The translations under genes were made by a program, and so were the position numbers. A stretch of DNA of 46,273 bases from Ramlibacter sp. (GTDB lineage Bacteria > Pseudomonadota > Gammaproteobacteria > Burkholderiales > Burkholderiaceae_C), in the NCBI GenBank assembly GCA_028291885.1, contig JAQGNJ010000323.1, forward strand, positions 1 through 46,273, written 5' to 3'. Below, in pieces: positions 33,068-41,756 of the stretch (positions are counted from its first letter, which is position 1; each line of letters opens with the position of its first letter). Below the pieces are notes generated by a model. The model searched no databases. It saw nothing but the letters and a program-made list of their open reading frames with translations, and was not told the DNA's origin.

Positions 33068-34512
33068 AAGCCGGCTTCCAGCCTTCCCGGCCCGGTGGCC
33101 CCGGTCGCGCTCTTGCCCCGGTGCTCGGGATCACCTCCGGCCTGCGGCGCCGGCTGCTGTTCATGCTCATCGTGCCGCTGCTGCTGCTGGCCCTGCTGAA
33201 CGCCTGGTTCGACTACCGCTCGGCCGGCAGCCAGGCCGCCAAGCAGGACCAGCAACTGCTGGCGCTGGTTCCCCTGCTCGCGGATTCCGTCATCGCCCAG
33301 GGCCCCAGGGCGGGCGATCCGCCGGTGCTGCTGCTGGCGCCGACACTGGAGGAGTTCCTCAACGAGGGCCGCGACGACGCGGCCTATGCGATCGTCGATC
33401 CTGACGGCAAGGTGGTCCACGGCGCGGCCTGGCTCGCGGCGCTGCCGCCGACGACGGCGGAGCCGCAGTTCAACAGCGAGGAGCACTCCGGGGCGACCTG
33501 GCGGATCGTGCGCCAGCGCCAGCAGACCGTCGCGGGCGAGGTCGTCGTGACGCTGGCCGACGGCTCGGACCCGCGCCAGCAGTGGGCGCGCTCGGTGCTG
33601 CTCAAGGTGCTGCTGCCGAACCTGGTGCTGATCGCCGCGGCGGCCTTCGCGGTGAGCTGGGCGGTCAAGCGCGCGCTCAAGCCCTTGCTGCAGCTGCGCG
33701 AGGCGGTGGAGCGGCGTTCGCCGCGCGACCTCGACGCGATCGACGCCGACGCCTCGCCCGAGGAAGTGCGCCCGCTCGTGCAGTCGCTCAACCGGCTCTT
33801 CAGCCTGGTGAATGCGCAGGCTGAAAGCCAGCGCCGCTTCATCGCGGACGCCGCGCACCAGCTGCGCACGCCGCTCGCGGGCTTGCAGGCCCAGGTCGAG
33901 GCCTGGGCGCAGGCGGCCGACACCGCGGCGAGCGCGTCGCAGGATGGGGCCGCGAGCCTGCGCGCGGCCCAGGTCAACCAGCTGCGCCGCGCCACCCGCC
34001 GCACCTCGCAGCTGGCCAACCAGCTGCTGGCGCTGTCGCGTGCCGACGCCACGATGCGCGCCCAGCCGATGCAACCGGTGCAGCTCAAGGCGATCTGCGA
34101 AAACCTGCTCGAGACGCACCTGGACGCCGCGACCGCGAAGCGCATCGACCTCGGCCTCGATGCCCGGCCGGCCGACGTGATGGGCCACGAATGGCTGCTG
34201 CGCGAGCTGCTCGGGAACCTCGTCGACAACGCGGTGAGGTACACGCCCGAAGGCGGGACGGTGACGATCCGCTGCGGCTGGCGCGCCGGCCGGCCTTTCC
34301 TGGAGGTCGAGGACGACGGGCCGGGCGTCGCGCCCGAGGAACTGCCGCGGATCCTGCAGCGTTTCTACCGGGTGCAGGGCACGCCGGGCGAGGGCAGCGG
34401 ACTGGGGCTGGCGATCGCGCAGGAGATCGCCCACGTGCACCAGAGCCGGCTGGAACTGCGGCCGGCGGCCGGCGGCCGCGGCCTGCGGGTGACGCTGAGG
34501 CTGCCGGCGTAA
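33064..34512 (+). CDS. sensor histidine kinase (TctE-like)
   Basis: A 482-residue kinase starting at a GTG that overlaps the regulator stop. It has a first membrane helix (~33-52, LLFMLIVPLLLLALLNAWF), a periplasmic 2CSK_N-type sensor domain (~53-180), a second helix (~182-200), a HAMP-like linker and a kinase core: H-box FIADAAHQLRTPLAGLQ with His265, N-box LLGNLVDNAVRYTPEGG, G1 DDGPGV and G2 GEGSGLGLAIAQE. Relatives (TctE, QseC) sense carboxylates or small signals. Ligand unknown here. Confidence 0.92.
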   Translation: MKAGFQPSRPGGPGRALAPVLGITSGLRRRLLFMLIVPLLLLALLNAWFDYRSAGSQAAKQDQQLLALVPLLADSVIAQGPRAGDPPVLLLAPTLEEFLNEGRDDAAYAIVDPDGKVVHGAAWLAALPPTTAEPQFNSEEHSGATWRIVRQRQQTVAGEVVVTLADGSDPRQQWARSVLLKVLLPNLVLIAAAAFAVSWAVKRALKPLLQLREAVERRSPRDLDAIDADASPEEVRPLVQSLNRLFSLVNAQAESQRRFIADAAHQLRTPLAGLQAQVEAWAQAADTAASASQDGAASLRAAQVNQLRRATRRTSQLANQLLALSRADATMRAQPMQPVQLKAICENLLETHLDAATAKRIDLGLDARPADVMGHEWLLRELLGNLVDNAVRYTPEGGTVTIRCGWRAGRPFLEVEDDGPGVAPEELPRILQRFYRVQGTPGEGSGLGLAIAQEIAHVHQSRLELRPAAGGRGLRVTLRLPA

Positions 34513-34604
34513 GGCGTCCGTGTGACTGTGGCGCGCCAGCCGCGCCCCGGGGAAACCCCAAAACCGGCTGTGCGAGAATGCCCAGCACATCCTTTGCCCC
34601 CCCA

Positions 34605-35249
34605 ATGTCCGACTCGCAGCTGAGCACCCCAGAGCCGATCCCCGAAGCCGAAAGCGCCGCCACTCCGGTGCGCAAGCGCCCCAAGCCCGGCGAGCGCCGC
34701 GTGCAGATCCTGCAGGCGCTGGCGACCATGCTGGAGCAGCCCGGCGCCGAACGCATCACCACCGCCGCGCTCGCCGCCCGGCTGGAAGTGAGCGAAGCCG
34801 CGCTCTATCGCCACTTCGCCAGCAAGGCGCAGATGTTCGAGGGCCTGATCGAGTTCATCGAGCAGAGCGTCTTCAGCCTCGTCAACCAGATCACCGAGCG
34901 CGAAAGCACCGGCTCGGCCCAGGCCGCGAAGATCGTCGCCATGCTGCTGCAGTTCGCCGAGAAGAACCCGGGCATGACCCGCGTCATGGTGGGGGATGCG
35001 CTGGTGTTCGAGAATGAGCGGCTCCAGCAGCGCATGAACCAGTTCTTCGACAAGATCGAGGCGACGCTCAAGCAAAGCCTTCGGGCCGTCGGCGAAGGCG
35101 ATCCGTCGGCGACGCCGAGCACCGACGCGCAGGTCAAGGCGTCGATGCTCACCAGCTTCGCCGTCGGCCGGCTGCAGCGGTTCGCCCGCTCGGGCTTCCG
35201 GCGGATGCCGTCGGAGCACCTCGAGGCCAGCCTGGCCCAGATGCTCTAG
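34605..35249 (+). CDS. slmA: nucleoid occlusion factor SlmA (TetR fold)
   Basis: A ~214-residue TetR-fold protein. After a disordered N-terminus, ERRVQILQALATMLEQPGAERITTAALA and SEAALYRHFASKAQMFEGLI form the DNA-binding domain; FIEQSVFSLVNQI, FAEKNPGMTRVMVGDAL and LQQRMNQFFDKIE are diagnostic of SlmA. It binds DNA sites over the nucleoid and blocks FtsZ ring formation there. An ATG at 34578 is also in frame; I prefer 34605 because TGCGAGAAT just upstream resembles a -10 element. The argB neighbourhood is typical in Burkholderiales. Confidence 0.93.
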   Translation: MSDSQLSTPEPIPEAESAATPVRKRPKPGERRVQILQALATMLEQPGAERITTAALAARLEVSEAALYRHFASKAQMFEGLIEFIEQSVFSLVNQITERESTGSAQAAKIVAMLLQFAEKNPGMTRVMVGDALVFENERLQQRMNQFFDKIEATLKQSLRAVGEGDPSATPSTDAQVKASMLTSFAVGRLQRFARSGFRRMPSEHLEASLAQML

Positions 35250-35250
35250 C

Positions 35251-35267
35251 GCGGCGCCGGGCGCCGC
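35251..35267 (+). terminator. weak hairpin after slmA
   Basis: GCGGCG and CGCCGC pair across a 5-base loop right after the slmA stop, followed by a pyrimidine-rich CTCCATCCCTCTTTTA without a clean T run. It may end slmA transcription weakly. Confidence 0.3.
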
Positions 35268-35315
35268 TCCATCCCTCTTTTAGCGGTCCGCCTCCGCGGA
35301 CTGGAGACCGATCCG

Positions 35316-36002
35316 ATGCTCGAAACCCGGCTGGCAGGCCAAGCCGTCGTCCTGCATGCCAGCGGCGCCGCCTTCCTGCCGGCGCAGCGCACCGTCCTGG
35401 TCGCCGACGCCCACTTCGGCAAGGCGGTGAGCTTTCGCCGCCTGGGCGTGCCGGTGCCGCGCGGCACCACGACCGAGACGCTGGACCAGCTCAGCGCGCT
35501 GGTCGCGGACACAGGCGCGCAACGCATCGTCTTCCTCGGCGACTTCCTGCATTCGGTGCGCTCGCACGCCGCCGGCACGCTGGCCGCCATCGCGCGCTGG
35601 CGCGGCGAGCATGCGGGACTGGCCCTGACGCTGGTGCGCGGCAACCACGACGATCGCGCCGGCGACCCGCCGGCCAGCCTCGGCATCGAGGTGGTCGACG
35701 AGCCGCTGACGCTCGGGCCGTTCGCCCTGTGCCATCACCCCAAGCCGGTCGCCGCCAGCTATGTGCTGGCCGGGCACTGGCATCCCTGCATCAGCGTCAA
35801 GGGCCGGGCCTTCGAGCGGCTGCGCCTGCCCTGCTTCTGGTTCGGCGACGACAGCGGCGCGCTGCCGGACAACGCCGTCGGCGTGCTGCCGGCCTTCGGC
35901 GCCTTCACCGGCATGCACCGCATCGAGCCGCGCGCCGGCGACCGCATCTTCCCGGTCGCGGGAAACGTGGTCCGCGCGATCCCGGCCTTGCCGGTGGGTT
36001 GA
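35316..36002 (+). CDS. pdeM: ligase-associated DNA damage response endonuclease PdeM-like phosphoesterase
   Basis: A 228-residue calcineurin-like metallophosphoesterase. Metal motifs are in order: LVADAHFGKAVSFRRLGVPV (D-x-H), FLGDFLHS (GD), LVRGNHDDRAG (GNHD), LCHHPKP and LAGHWHPCISVKG (GHxH). RRLGVPVPRGTT is characteristic of PdeM, a bacterial nuclease usually linked to a DNA ligase, a helicase and an exonuclease. None of these partners lies in the window. The gene appears single, 66 bases after slmA. Confidence 0.88.
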   Translation: MLETRLAGQAVVLHASGAAFLPAQRTVLVADAHFGKAVSFRRLGVPVPRGTTTETLDQLSALVADTGAQRIVFLGDFLHSVRSHAAGTLAAIARWRGEHAGLALTLVRGNHDDRAGDPPASLGIEVVDEPLTLGPFALCHHPKPVAASYVLAGHWHPCISVKGRAFERLRLPCFWFGDDSGALPDNAVGVLPAFGAFTGMHRIEPRAGDRIFPVAGNVVRAIPALPVG

Positions 36003-36101
36003 TTCCATGGCCCGCCCTGCGCGCTGGTGAAAGAGATGCCGTCTATCAGTGAGAGGAAGCAGCCCGCTTCTTCTTCTTGATAGCCGGTATCCCTGTCTCT
36101 C

Positions 36102-37181
36102 TCAGCCGCCGACCTCGACGCCGACCTTCCTGCCCGCGGCGACGATCTCGCCCCAGGTGTGGCCATCGACAGCGATGCCGTCGCGCTCGCGCGCCTTGCG
36201 GGCTTCGCGCTCCGGCTCGCCGGCGATGCGCACGGCATCGAAGCCTGGGGCCGGCGGGCTTTGCCGCAGCCAGTCGACGAAGGCCAGCGTTTCCTTCTCG
36301 AACGCGTCCTGCGTCCCCAGCCGCTTCGGATCGATCACGATGGCCAGCATGCCGTTGATGACGGCCTTGTGGTTGTCGGCCGGCCTGTGCCAGGTGCCGC
36401 TGCCGGTCAGCGCGCCGCCGAGCAGCTCGCAGGCGATCGCCATGCCATAGCCCTTGTGCTCGCCGAAGGGCATCAGCGCGCCGAACAGGCCGGCGCCGCC
36501 CTTGGCATTCGATTGCGGCACGACGACCACGCCGGGGTCGTTGGTCGGCTTGCCGTCCTGGTCGATCAGGTAGCCGTCGTCGACCTTGCGGCCCTCGTTG
36601 TGGGCGACGCGCATCTTGCCTTGCGCGACACGGCTGGTCGCGAAGTCCAGCACGAAGGGCTCGCGACCGGCCATCGGCACGCCGATGCAGCAGGGATTGG
36701 TGCCGAAGCGGCCGTCGCCGCCGCCCCATGGCGCGACCACCGGACGCGACAGCACGTTGACGAAATGGATCGCCACCAGTCCTTGCGCCACCGCCATCTC
36801 GGCGAAGTGGCCGATGCGGCCCAGGTGATGCGAATTGCCCAGGGCGAGGATGCAGCTGCCCACTTCTTTCGCGCGCCGGATCGCCATCTCCATCGCCTGG
36901 ACGCCGACGATCTGGCCGTAGCCGCGCTGGCCGTCCAGCGTCAGCAGGCTGCCGGCATCGAGTTGCACCTTCACGCTCGAATTGGGCACCAGGCCGCCTT
37001 CGAGCACCGCGTCGACGTAGCGCGGGATCATGCCCACGCCGTGCGAGTCATGGCCGCTCAGATTGGCCAGCACCAGGTTGGCGGCGACCTGCTCCGCTTC
37101 GGCCGGCAGGCTGCCGGCGCCGACAAGAACGGCTGCGCACCGCTCGCGCAGCTGCTGCGCGGAGATCGTTTTCTTTTGCAT
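36102..37181 (-). CDS. Ldh family (malate/L-lactate type) NAD(P)-dependent dehydrogenase
   Basis: A 359-residue member of the YlbC/AllD/ComC family, normal length. It has the opening QLRERCAAVLVGAGSLPAEA, the catalytic-site NLSGHDSHGVGMIPRYV (conserved SHGV), FVNVLSRPVVAPWGG, the NPCCIGVP pocket, DFATSRVAQGKM and GEHKGYGMAIACELLGGALT. Members oxidise or reduce 2-hydroxy acids (lactate, malate, sulfolactate, ureidoglycolate, 2,3-diketogulonate). The ATG at 37181 has GGAAGG upstream. It is the last gene of the TRAP-uxaA operon, 19 bases after the dehydratase. It may oxidise the hydroxy acid released by the pathway. Confidence 0.9.
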   Translation of the reverse strand: MQKKTISAQQLRERCAAVLVGAGSLPAEAEQVAANLVLANLSGHDSHGVGMIPRYVDAVLEGGLVPNSSVKVQLDAGSLLTLDGQRGYGQIVGVQAMEMAIRRAKEVGSCILALGNSHHLGRIGHFAEMAVAQGLVAIHFVNVLSRPVVAPWGGGDGRFGTNPCCIGVPMAGREPFVLDFATSRVAQGKMRVAHNEGRKVDDGYLIDQDGKPTNDPGVVVVPQSNAKGGAGLFGALMPFGEHKGYGMAIACELLGGALTGSGTWHRPADNHKAVINGMLAIVIDPKRLGTQDAFEKETLAFVDWLRQSPPAPGFDAVRIAGEPEREARKARERDGIAVDGHTWGEIVAAGRKVGVEVGG

Positions 37182-37200
37182 CACGTCGCCTTCCGAAAAA

Positions 37201-38727
37201 CTACATGACCGCGCCGACTTGCCAGGGCACGAATTCGTTCTGGCCGTAGCCATGCTTCTCGCTCTTGGATGCCTCGCCCGACGCGGTCGCCAGCACCAGC
37301 TCGAAGATGCGCTGGCCCATCTCCTGGATCGAGGCCTTGCCGTCGATGATCTCGCCGCAGTTGATGTCCATGTCCTCTTCCTGCCGCTGCCAGAGCGCCG
37401 AATTGGTCGCGAGCTTGAGCGAAGGCGAGGGCGCGCAGCCGTAGGCGGAGCCGCGGCCGGTGGTGAAGCAGATCATGTTCGCGCCGCCCGCCACCTGGCC
37501 TGTGGCGCTCACCGGGTCATAGCCGGGCGTATCCATGTAGACGAAACCGTGCTCCTTCACGGGCTCGGCGTATTCGTACACCGCCTGCAGGTTGCTCGTG
37601 CCGCCCTTGGCGACGGCGCCCAGCGACTTCTCCAGGATGGTCGTGAGCCCGCCGGCCTTGTTGCCGGGCGAGGGGTTGTTGTTCATCTCGCCCTCGTTGA
37701 CCCTGGTGTAGTGCTCCCACCAGTGGATCCGCTCGATCAGCTTCTCGCCGACCTCGCGTTTCGCAGCGCGGCGCGTCAGCAGGTGCTCGGCGCCGTAGAT
37801 CTCCGGCGTCTCCGACAGGATGGCCGTGCCGCCGTGCGCCACCAGCAGGTCCACGGCCGCGCCGAGCGCGGGGTTCGCGCTGATGCCGGAGTAGCCGTCG
37901 GAGCCGCCGCATTGCAGCCCGATGGTGATGTGGGCCGCGCTGCACGGCTCGCGCTTCACGTCGTTGGCCTTGGGCAGCATCTCCTGGATCAGGGCGATGC
38001 CCTTCTCGACCGTCTTGCGCGTGCCGCCCGTGTCCTGGATGTTGAAGACCTTGAGCGTGTCGCCTTCGCGCAGGCTGCTGTGCGCCAGCCAGGCGTTGAT
38101 CTGGTTGGCCTCGCAACCCAGGCCGACGACGAGCACGCCCCAGAAGTTCGCGTGGGTTGCGTAGCCGGCGAGCGTGCGCTCGAGGATCTGCATGCCCATG
38201 CCCTCGGTGTCCATGCCGCAGCCCGTGCCGTGGGTGAGGGCGACGACGCCGTCCACCATCGGATAGGCCGCGAGCGCCGACGGATTGGTCTGGCGCGAGA
38301 AGTGGTCCGCGATGGCGCGCGCCGCGGTGGCCGAGCAGTTCACGCTGGACAGGATGCCGATGTAGTTGCGGGTCGCGACGCGGCCATCCTCGCGCTTGAT
38401 GCCCAGGAAGCTCGCTTCGCGTCGCGCCGCCTGCGGCTTGACGTCGGCGCCGAAGGCGTAGTCGCGCGCGAAGTCGCCGCCGTTCGGACCGACGCCGAGG
38501 TTGTGCGTGTGAACGTGCTCGCCGGCGGCGATCGGCCTGCTGGCGAAACCGATGATCTGGTTGTAGCGGCGCACCGGTTCGCCGGCGGCAATGGCGCGGG
38601 TCGCGACCTTGTGGCCCGGCGGGATCAGGCCCTTGACGGTGACGTTCTCGGCTTGCGTGCCACCAACGAGCTGGGCCCGGGCGATGAGGACGTCATCTGC
38701 GGGATGAAGGCGGATAAAGGGAGTCAT
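37201..38727 (-). CDS. UxaA/GarD family sugar-acid dehydratase
   Basis: A 508-residue full-length dehydratase of the altronate/galactarate family. The N-terminal SAF domain (~10-90) has KVATRAIAAGEPVRRYNQII and HVHTHNLGVG; the C-terminal domain shows GIKREDGRVATRNYIGIL, VVALTHGTGCGMD, LVVGLGCEANQI, LQCGGSDGYSGISANPALG and NNNPSPGNKAGGLTTILEKS. These iron-dependent enzymes remove water from sugar acids to give 2-keto-3-deoxy acids. Spaced 7 bases after dctM and 19 before ldh. The substrate (galactonate, altronate, fuconate or another) is open. Confidence 0.9.
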   Translation of the reverse strand: MTPFIRLHPADDVLIARAQLVGGTQAENVTVKGLIPPGHKVATRAIAAGEPVRRYNQIIGFASRPIAAGEHVHTHNLGVGPNGGDFARDYAFGADVKPQAARREASFLGIKREDGRVATRNYIGILSSVNCSATAARAIADHFSRQTNPSALAAYPMVDGVVALTHGTGCGMDTEGMGMQILERTLAGYATHANFWGVLVVGLGCEANQINAWLAHSSLREGDTLKVFNIQDTGGTRKTVEKGIALIQEMLPKANDVKREPCSAAHITIGLQCGGSDGYSGISANPALGAAVDLLVAHGGTAILSETPEIYGAEHLLTRRAAKREVGEKLIERIHWWEHYTRVNEGEMNNNPSPGNKAGGLTTILEKSLGAVAKGGTSNLQAVYEYAEPVKEHGFVYMDTPGYDPVSATGQVAGGANMICFTTGRGSAYGCAPSPSLKLATNSALWQRQEEDMDINCGEIIDGKASIQEMGQRIFELVLATASGEASKSEKHGYGQNEFVPWQVGAVM

Positions 38728-38734
38728 GGGGTGT

Positions 38735-40129
38735 CTAGAAGAACTGCCTGGGCAGCCAAAGCACCAGCTTCGGGTAGTACGTGATGATGATCAGCGAACC
38801 GAGCAGCGGCACCAGCCACGGCAGGATCGCGACGGTGGTCCGCTCGACGGACAATTTTGCCACCCGGGCCAGCACGAACAGCACCATGCCCATGGGCGGA
38901 TGCAGCAGGCCGATCATCAGATTCAGCACCATCACCAGGCCGAAATGGACCAGGTCGATGCCAAGCTTCTGGCAGATCGGAACCAGGATCGGGACCAGGA
39001 TGGTGATCGCCGCCGTCGGCTCGAGGAAGCAGCCGACGAACAGCATCAGCAGGTTCGCGAGCAGCAGGAACATCCAGGGTTCCTTGGTGAACGCGAGGAC
39101 CCATTCGGAGATCGCCGCGGTGACGCCGGTGGCCGTCAGCATCCAGCCGAAGATGCTGGCCGCCGCGACGATGAACAGCACCGTCGCCGTCGTCTCGACG
39201 GTGTCGAGGCAGACCTTGACGAACATCTTCCAGCTCAGCGTCTTGTACCAGGCCAGGCCCAGCACCATGGACCAGACGCAGGCCGCGATCGCGCCCTCGG
39301 TGGGCGTGAACAGGCCCGTCGTCATGCCGCCGACCAGCAGCACCGGCGTCATGATCGGCAGCACGGCCTGGAAGTTGAACCACTTGTCGGCGGCGAACAG
39401 CAGGATCAGGCCGGCGAACACGGTGACCTGCGGCGGAAAGCCGGCCTTCTCGACCAGCAGCCAGAGCGCGAGGGGCCAGCCGATCACCACGGCCAGTTCG
39501 CCCAGCGCCTTCATCAGGCGGGCCCAGTCGAACTTGACGTCCGCGCCCCAGCCGTTCTTGTGGGCGTAATAGGCGACCGTCAGCATCATCAGGATCGCCA
39601 TCAGCGCGCCCGGCAGGATGCCGGCGAGGAACAGCGCGCCGACGCTCACGTTGGCCATCATTCCGTAGATCACGAAAGGCAGGCTGGGCGGGATGATCGG
39701 GCCCAGCGTCGCCGAGGCCGCCGTGACGCCGACGGCGAATTCCGTGCTGTAGCCGTGGTCCTTCATCGCCTTGATCTCGATCGTGCCGAGTCCGGCCGCG
39801 TCGGCGATCGCCGTGCCGCTCATGCCGGCGAAGATCACCGAGCCCAGCACGTTGACGTGGCCGAGCCCGCCCTTGAGCCAGCCCACCAGCGCCAGCGCGA
39901 AGTTGTAGATGCGGTTGGTGATGCCCGCGTTGTTCATCAGGTTGCCGGCCAGGATGAAGAACGGCACGGCCAGCAGCGGGAAGCTGTCGATGCCGCTGAC
40001 CATGCGGTGGATCACCACGAAAGGCGGCGAGCTCTGGGTCCAGAACAGGTAGATGAGCGAGGCGCCCGCCATGGCGATCGCCACCGGCAGGCCGCCGGCC
40101 ATCAGGAACAGGAAAACGATCTTGAGCAT
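38735..40129 (-). CDS. dctM: TRAP transporter large permease (DctM)
   Basis: A 464-residue membrane protein with 12 or more helices. Family motifs are present: SFPLLAVPFFILAGNLMNNA near residue 48, GSVIFAGMSGTAIADAAGLG near 95, GPIIPPSLPFVIYGMMANVS, FTPTEGAIAACVW, and the C-terminal NLMIGLLHPPMGMVLFVLAR. DctM provides the sodium-driven transport path. It lies 39 bases after dctQ and 7 before the dehydratase, so uptake and breakdown are made together. Confidence 0.95.
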   Translation of the reverse strand: MLKIVFLFLMAGGLPVAIAMAGASLIYLFWTQSSPPFVVIHRMVSGIDSFPLLAVPFFILAGNLMNNAGITNRIYNFALALVGWLKGGLGHVNVLGSVIFAGMSGTAIADAAGLGTIEIKAMKDHGYSTEFAVGVTAASATLGPIIPPSLPFVIYGMMANVSVGALFLAGILPGALMAILMMLTVAYYAHKNGWGADVKFDWARLMKALGELAVVIGWPLALWLLVEKAGFPPQVTVFAGLILLFAADKWFNFQAVLPIMTPVLLVGGMTTGLFTPTEGAIAACVWSMVLGLAWYKTLSWKMFVKVCLDTVETTATVLFIVAAASIFGWMLTATGVTAAISEWVLAFTKEPWMFLLLANLLMLFVGCFLEPTAAITILVPILVPICQKLGIDLVHFGLVMVLNLMIGLLHPPMGMVLFVLARVAKLSVERTTVAILPWLVPLLGSLIIITYYPKLVLWLPRQFF

Positions 40130-40168
40130 GTCAGGCCTTGTGCATCTTGGTGTCCGGAAGGTCCGGCG

Positions 40169-40738
40169 TCAGGCGCGGTCGTCCATGCTCGACTCGACCC
40201 GCTCGAGCACGGTGTAGCCGCGCCGCAGGTGGATGCGCATCACCCAGATCGAGCGCAGGAACATGGCGGCGAAACCGAGCGCGCAGACGCCGTAGACCAG
40301 GTTCATCGGCAGGTCGACGATCGTCATGCGCGCGTTGCCCAGCTTGAGCATCATCTGGATCGTCAGGCCGACGGCCGCGGCGAAGAACAGGATCCGCAGC
40401 AGGTCCACCAGCCGCGCCATCCAGCGCCCCAGCGTGGCCGGCATGTGGCGGTAGAAGAAGTCGACCTGGATGTGGTTGTTCTTCGCCACGCCGATCGAGG
40501 CGCCGATGAACACGGTGGCGATCAGCAGGTAGCGTGCGATCTCCTCGGTCCACGAGGCCGAGTCGTTCAGCACGTAGCGGGTGACGAACTGGTAGAAGAC
40601 GGTCAACCCCAGCGCCCAGAAGAAGCCCAGGGCGACCCAGGCCTCCACCGTCGTGCCGGAGAGGTCCACCGCTTCGTCCTGCGCGTGGAACTCGCCGTCT
40701 TCCCCCATCACCCGGGGGAGGTCTTCGATCGCTTGCAC
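40169..40738 (-). CDS. dctQ: TRAP transporter small permease (DctQ)
   Basis: A 189-residue protein with four membrane helices: VALGFFWALGLTVFYQFVTR, RYLLIATVFIGASIGVA, LLRILFFAAAVGLTI and MNLVYGVCALGFAAMFL. The family sequence SASWTEEIARYLLIATVFIG followed by KNNHIQVDFFYRHMP is diagnostic. The start is a GTG just after the dctP stop; an ATG ten codons later is the alternative. The hydrophilic N-terminus is longer than usual. Confidence 0.92.
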   Translation of the reverse strand: MQAIEDLPRVMGEDGEFHAQDEAVDLSGTTVEAWVALGFFWALGLTVFYQFVTRYVLNDSASWTEEIARYLLIATVFIGASIGVAKNNHIQVDFFYRHMPATLGRWMARLVDLLRILFFAAAVGLTIQMMLKLGNARMTIVDLPMNLVYGVCALGFAAMFLRSIWVMRIHLRRGYTVLERVESSMDDRA

Positions 40739-40741
40739 GGC

Positions 40742-41728
40742 TTACTTGATGTTGATGATGCGGTCGTAGTCGGACTGGCGATAGCCGTGGTCCGTCGGCT
40801 TGGTGTTCTTGAGCACCGCCGCGCGGAAGGCGTTCTTGTCGACGTTGATCACGTTCAGGCCTTTCTTCTTGAACTCCTCGACCAGCCGGGCCTCCGAAGC
40901 GATGATCTCGCGGCCCGTCTTTTCCGCAGCTTCCTGCATCACGTCGCTGAAGATCTTCTTCTCGCCGTCGGTCAGCTTGCCCCAGAGCTGGCCGGAGACG
41001 ACGGTCAGCAGCGAGTCGACGATGTGGCCGGTGAGCGAGATGTTCTTCTGCACTTCGAAGAACTTCTTCGCCTCGATGGTGGGCAGCGGGTTCTCCTGGG
41101 CTTCGACGGTGCCGTTCTGCAGCGCCAGGTAGACCTCGGCGAACGCGATCGGCGTCGGGTTGGCGCCCAGCGACTTGGGAAAGGCCAGGTAGGCCGGCGC
41201 GTCGGGCACGCGGATCTTCAGGCCCTTCATGTCCTCGGGCTTGCTGATCGGCCGGTTGGACGTGACGTGGCGCGCGCCGTAGTAGTTCAGGGCGGTGATG
41301 TGGTTGCCGGTCTTCTCGTCGTAGCCCTTGGCCAGTTCGCGGAAGACGTCGCTCCTGGCGTACTTCAGCTGGTGCTCGGCGTCGCGGAAGATGAAGGGGA
41401 AGTAGGTGATCGCCAGCGGCTTGTAGCTGTTGCCGGCGAAGCTGGCGCCGGTCAGGATGATGTCCACCGTGCCCAGCGTCAGGCCCTGGTTGATGTCCGA
41501 TTCCTTGCCCAGGGTCGAGGCCGGGAACACCTGCACCTCGTATTTGCCATTGGTGCGCTTCTTGATTTCATCGCCGGCCCACACCGACCATTTGTGGAAG
41601 GGTTCCGAGGTTTCGTAGGCGTGCGCCCATTTGAGCTTGGTCTGCGCCTGGGCCAGGCCGAAGCCGCCCATGGCGCCGGTCAGCAGGGAGCAGGCAGCGA
41701 GAAGCCGGATCGCGAAGCGTTTTTGCAT
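40742..41728 (-). CDS. dctP: TRAP transporter solute-binding protein (DctP)
   Basis: A 328-residue periplasmic binding protein with signal peptide (LLAACSLLTGAMGGFGLAQA). The mature part holds LKWAHAYETSEPFHKWSVWA, YEVQVFPASTLGKESDINQG, FPFIFRDAEHQL, the carboxylate-binding LKIRVPDAPAYLAFPKSLGA (conserved Arg) and ALQNGTVEAQENPLPTIEAK. This Arg indicates an organic acid ligand. It is the first transport gene, 28 bases after gntR. A sugar acid ligand is likely from the neighbouring dehydratase. Confidence 0.93.
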   Translation of the reverse strand: MQKRFAIRLLAACSLLTGAMGGFGLAQAQTKLKWAHAYETSEPFHKWSVWAGDEIKKRTNGKYEVQVFPASTLGKESDINQGLTLGTVDIILTGASFAGNSYKPLAITYFPFIFRDAEHQLKYARSDVFRELAKGYDEKTGNHITALNYYGARHVTSNRPISKPEDMKGLKIRVPDAPAYLAFPKSLGANPTPIAFAEVYLALQNGTVEAQENPLPTIEAKKFFEVQKNISLTGHIVDSLLTVVSGQLWGKLTDGEKKIFSDVMQEAAEKTGREIIASEARLVEEFKKKGLNVINVDKNAFRAAVLKNTKPTDHGYRQSDYDRIINIK

Positions 41729-41756
41729 GGAGTCTCCTAGGTGGTTTGGTGCTGGC

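Noticed and set aside
38726-41740. Plus-strand open frame of about 1000 codons
   Set aside because: It is antisense to dctM, dctQ and dctP, which all have full family motifs. The translation is His/Asp/Arg/Gln-rich low-complexity sequence.
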